This document shows positions 5,558 to 5,710 of a stretch of 5,710 nt of DNA, piece after piece; positions within the stretch are counted from its first letter, which is position 1; the number at the start of each line of letters is the position of its first letter. The translations under genes were made by a program, and so were the position numbers. The notes under the pieces are model-generated. The model saw only the letters and a program-made list of their open reading frames with translations, was not told the DNA's origin and did not search any database. This DNA comes from Oscillospiraceae bacterium (GTDB lineage: Bacteria > Bacillota > Clostridia > Oscillospirales > Oscillospiraceae), in NCBI GenBank assembly GCA_016296235.1, contig JAEDJR010000127.1:1-5710 (forward strand). Reading direction: 5' to 3'.

Positions 5558-5595
5558 AAAGAGGAACGCCCGGACGAAAGCTGTCCGGGCGTTCC
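5556..5595 (-). terminator. 13-bp hairpin after rsmI with T tract on the minus-strand side
   Basis: A perfect 13-bp inverted repeat (5563-5575 with 5583-5595, 7-nt loop) starts 5 bp after the rsmI stop codon. On the plus strand it is followed by GCGTATC, with no T run. On the minus strand the stem is followed by TCTTTTT (5562-5556). It therefore has the form of an intrinsic terminator for transcripts arriving from the right, ending at the rsmI stop. It may still stall or protect the rsmI mRNA. Confidence 0.6.
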
Positions 5596-5650
5596 GCGTA
5601 TCAATGACGGGATTGCTCAAGGGCAAAAATGAGACAAATTAGGGTTTGTT

Positions 5651-5706
5651 ACGCACCCCCTCGTGCCCCCTCCATAGGGGGCTGTCAGCGAAGCTGACTG
5701 GGGGTT
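5651..5706. repeat. G/C-run inverted-repeat element at the right edge (probable dispersed repeat)
   Basis: Three nested or adjacent inverted repeats are seen. ACCCCC (5655-5660) pairs with GGGGGT (5700-5705), enclosing CCCCCT/AGGGGG (5666-5671 with 5676-5681, loop CCAT) and GTCAGC/GCTGAC (5684-5689 with 5693-5698, loop GAA). The folded form would be a three-way junction. From memory, similar sequences of the type GGGGGCTGTCAGC...GACTGGGGG occur as intergenic repeats in gut Clostridia, so I call it a repeat, although only one copy lies in the window. It may extend past the right edge. Between the rsmI hairpin and this element (5596-5650) I see no gene or signal. Confidence 0.5.
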
Positions 5707-5710
5707 GTAT

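Noticed and set aside
4736..5626. A 296-codon minus-strand open frame opposite rsmI
   Set aside because: Gly/Gln/Val-rich antisense translation of rsmI that runs through the 3' hairpin. rsmI itself has all its family motifs.
1..5710. CRISPR array, tRNA/rRNA genes, transposase or phage genes
   Set aside because: No regularly spaced repeats of array type, no cloverleaf-like gene, and no mobility gene in any frame. All long real frames are housekeeping genes.

Overview
The window looks like chromosomal DNA from a GC-rich, low-oxygen Firmicute, probably a gut Oscillospiraceae/Clostridia-type anaerobe. The evidence is a clostridial-type 2[4Fe-4S] ferredoxin, strong GGAGG ribosome binding sites, G/C-ending codons, a two-ATPase Clp protein with a UVR-type middle segment, and an mraZ-rsmH pair opening a division/cell-wall (dcw) cluster. 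The assignment is inferred from gene content and is not a taxonomic identification.

The left half is read on the minus strand. From its 5' end it carries a ClpC-type AAA+ unfoldase (3609 to 1300), a gene-free stretch of about 250 bp, then mraZ (1050 to 634) and the first 211 codons of rsmH, which runs off the left edge. The gap holds GC-rich hairpins just after clpC, a sigma-A type promoter, and a 10-bp-periodic row of TGG boxes in front of mraZ that looks like the MraZ autoregulatory operator. mraZ and rsmH overlap by one base.

The right half is read on the plus strand. A 173-bp divergent region separates clpC from a small ferredoxin gene (3783-3953), which has its own extended -10 promoter and a textbook terminator. 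Immediately after that terminator come a TrmN6/YabB-like adenine-N6 methyltransferase (4013-4711) and rsmI (4724-5557), 12 bp apart and evidently co-transcribed. A 13-bp hairpin follows rsmI, with its T tract on the minus-strand side. The last 60 bp or so contain a G/C-run inverted-repeat element that looks like the edge of a dispersed repeat.

Three of the six genes modify or probably modify RNA. RsmH and RsmI act on the same base of 16S rRNA (C1402: N4 and 2'-O methylation), and the YabB-like protein probably modifies a tRNA anticodon-loop adenine. I see no mobile element genes, CRISPR, tRNA/rRNA genes or novel multi-gene system. The genes are ordinary housekeeping genes, and the points worth a second look are regulatory: the MraZ boxes, the odd ribosome-binding-site spacing of clpC, the terminator placements, and the right-edge repeat.
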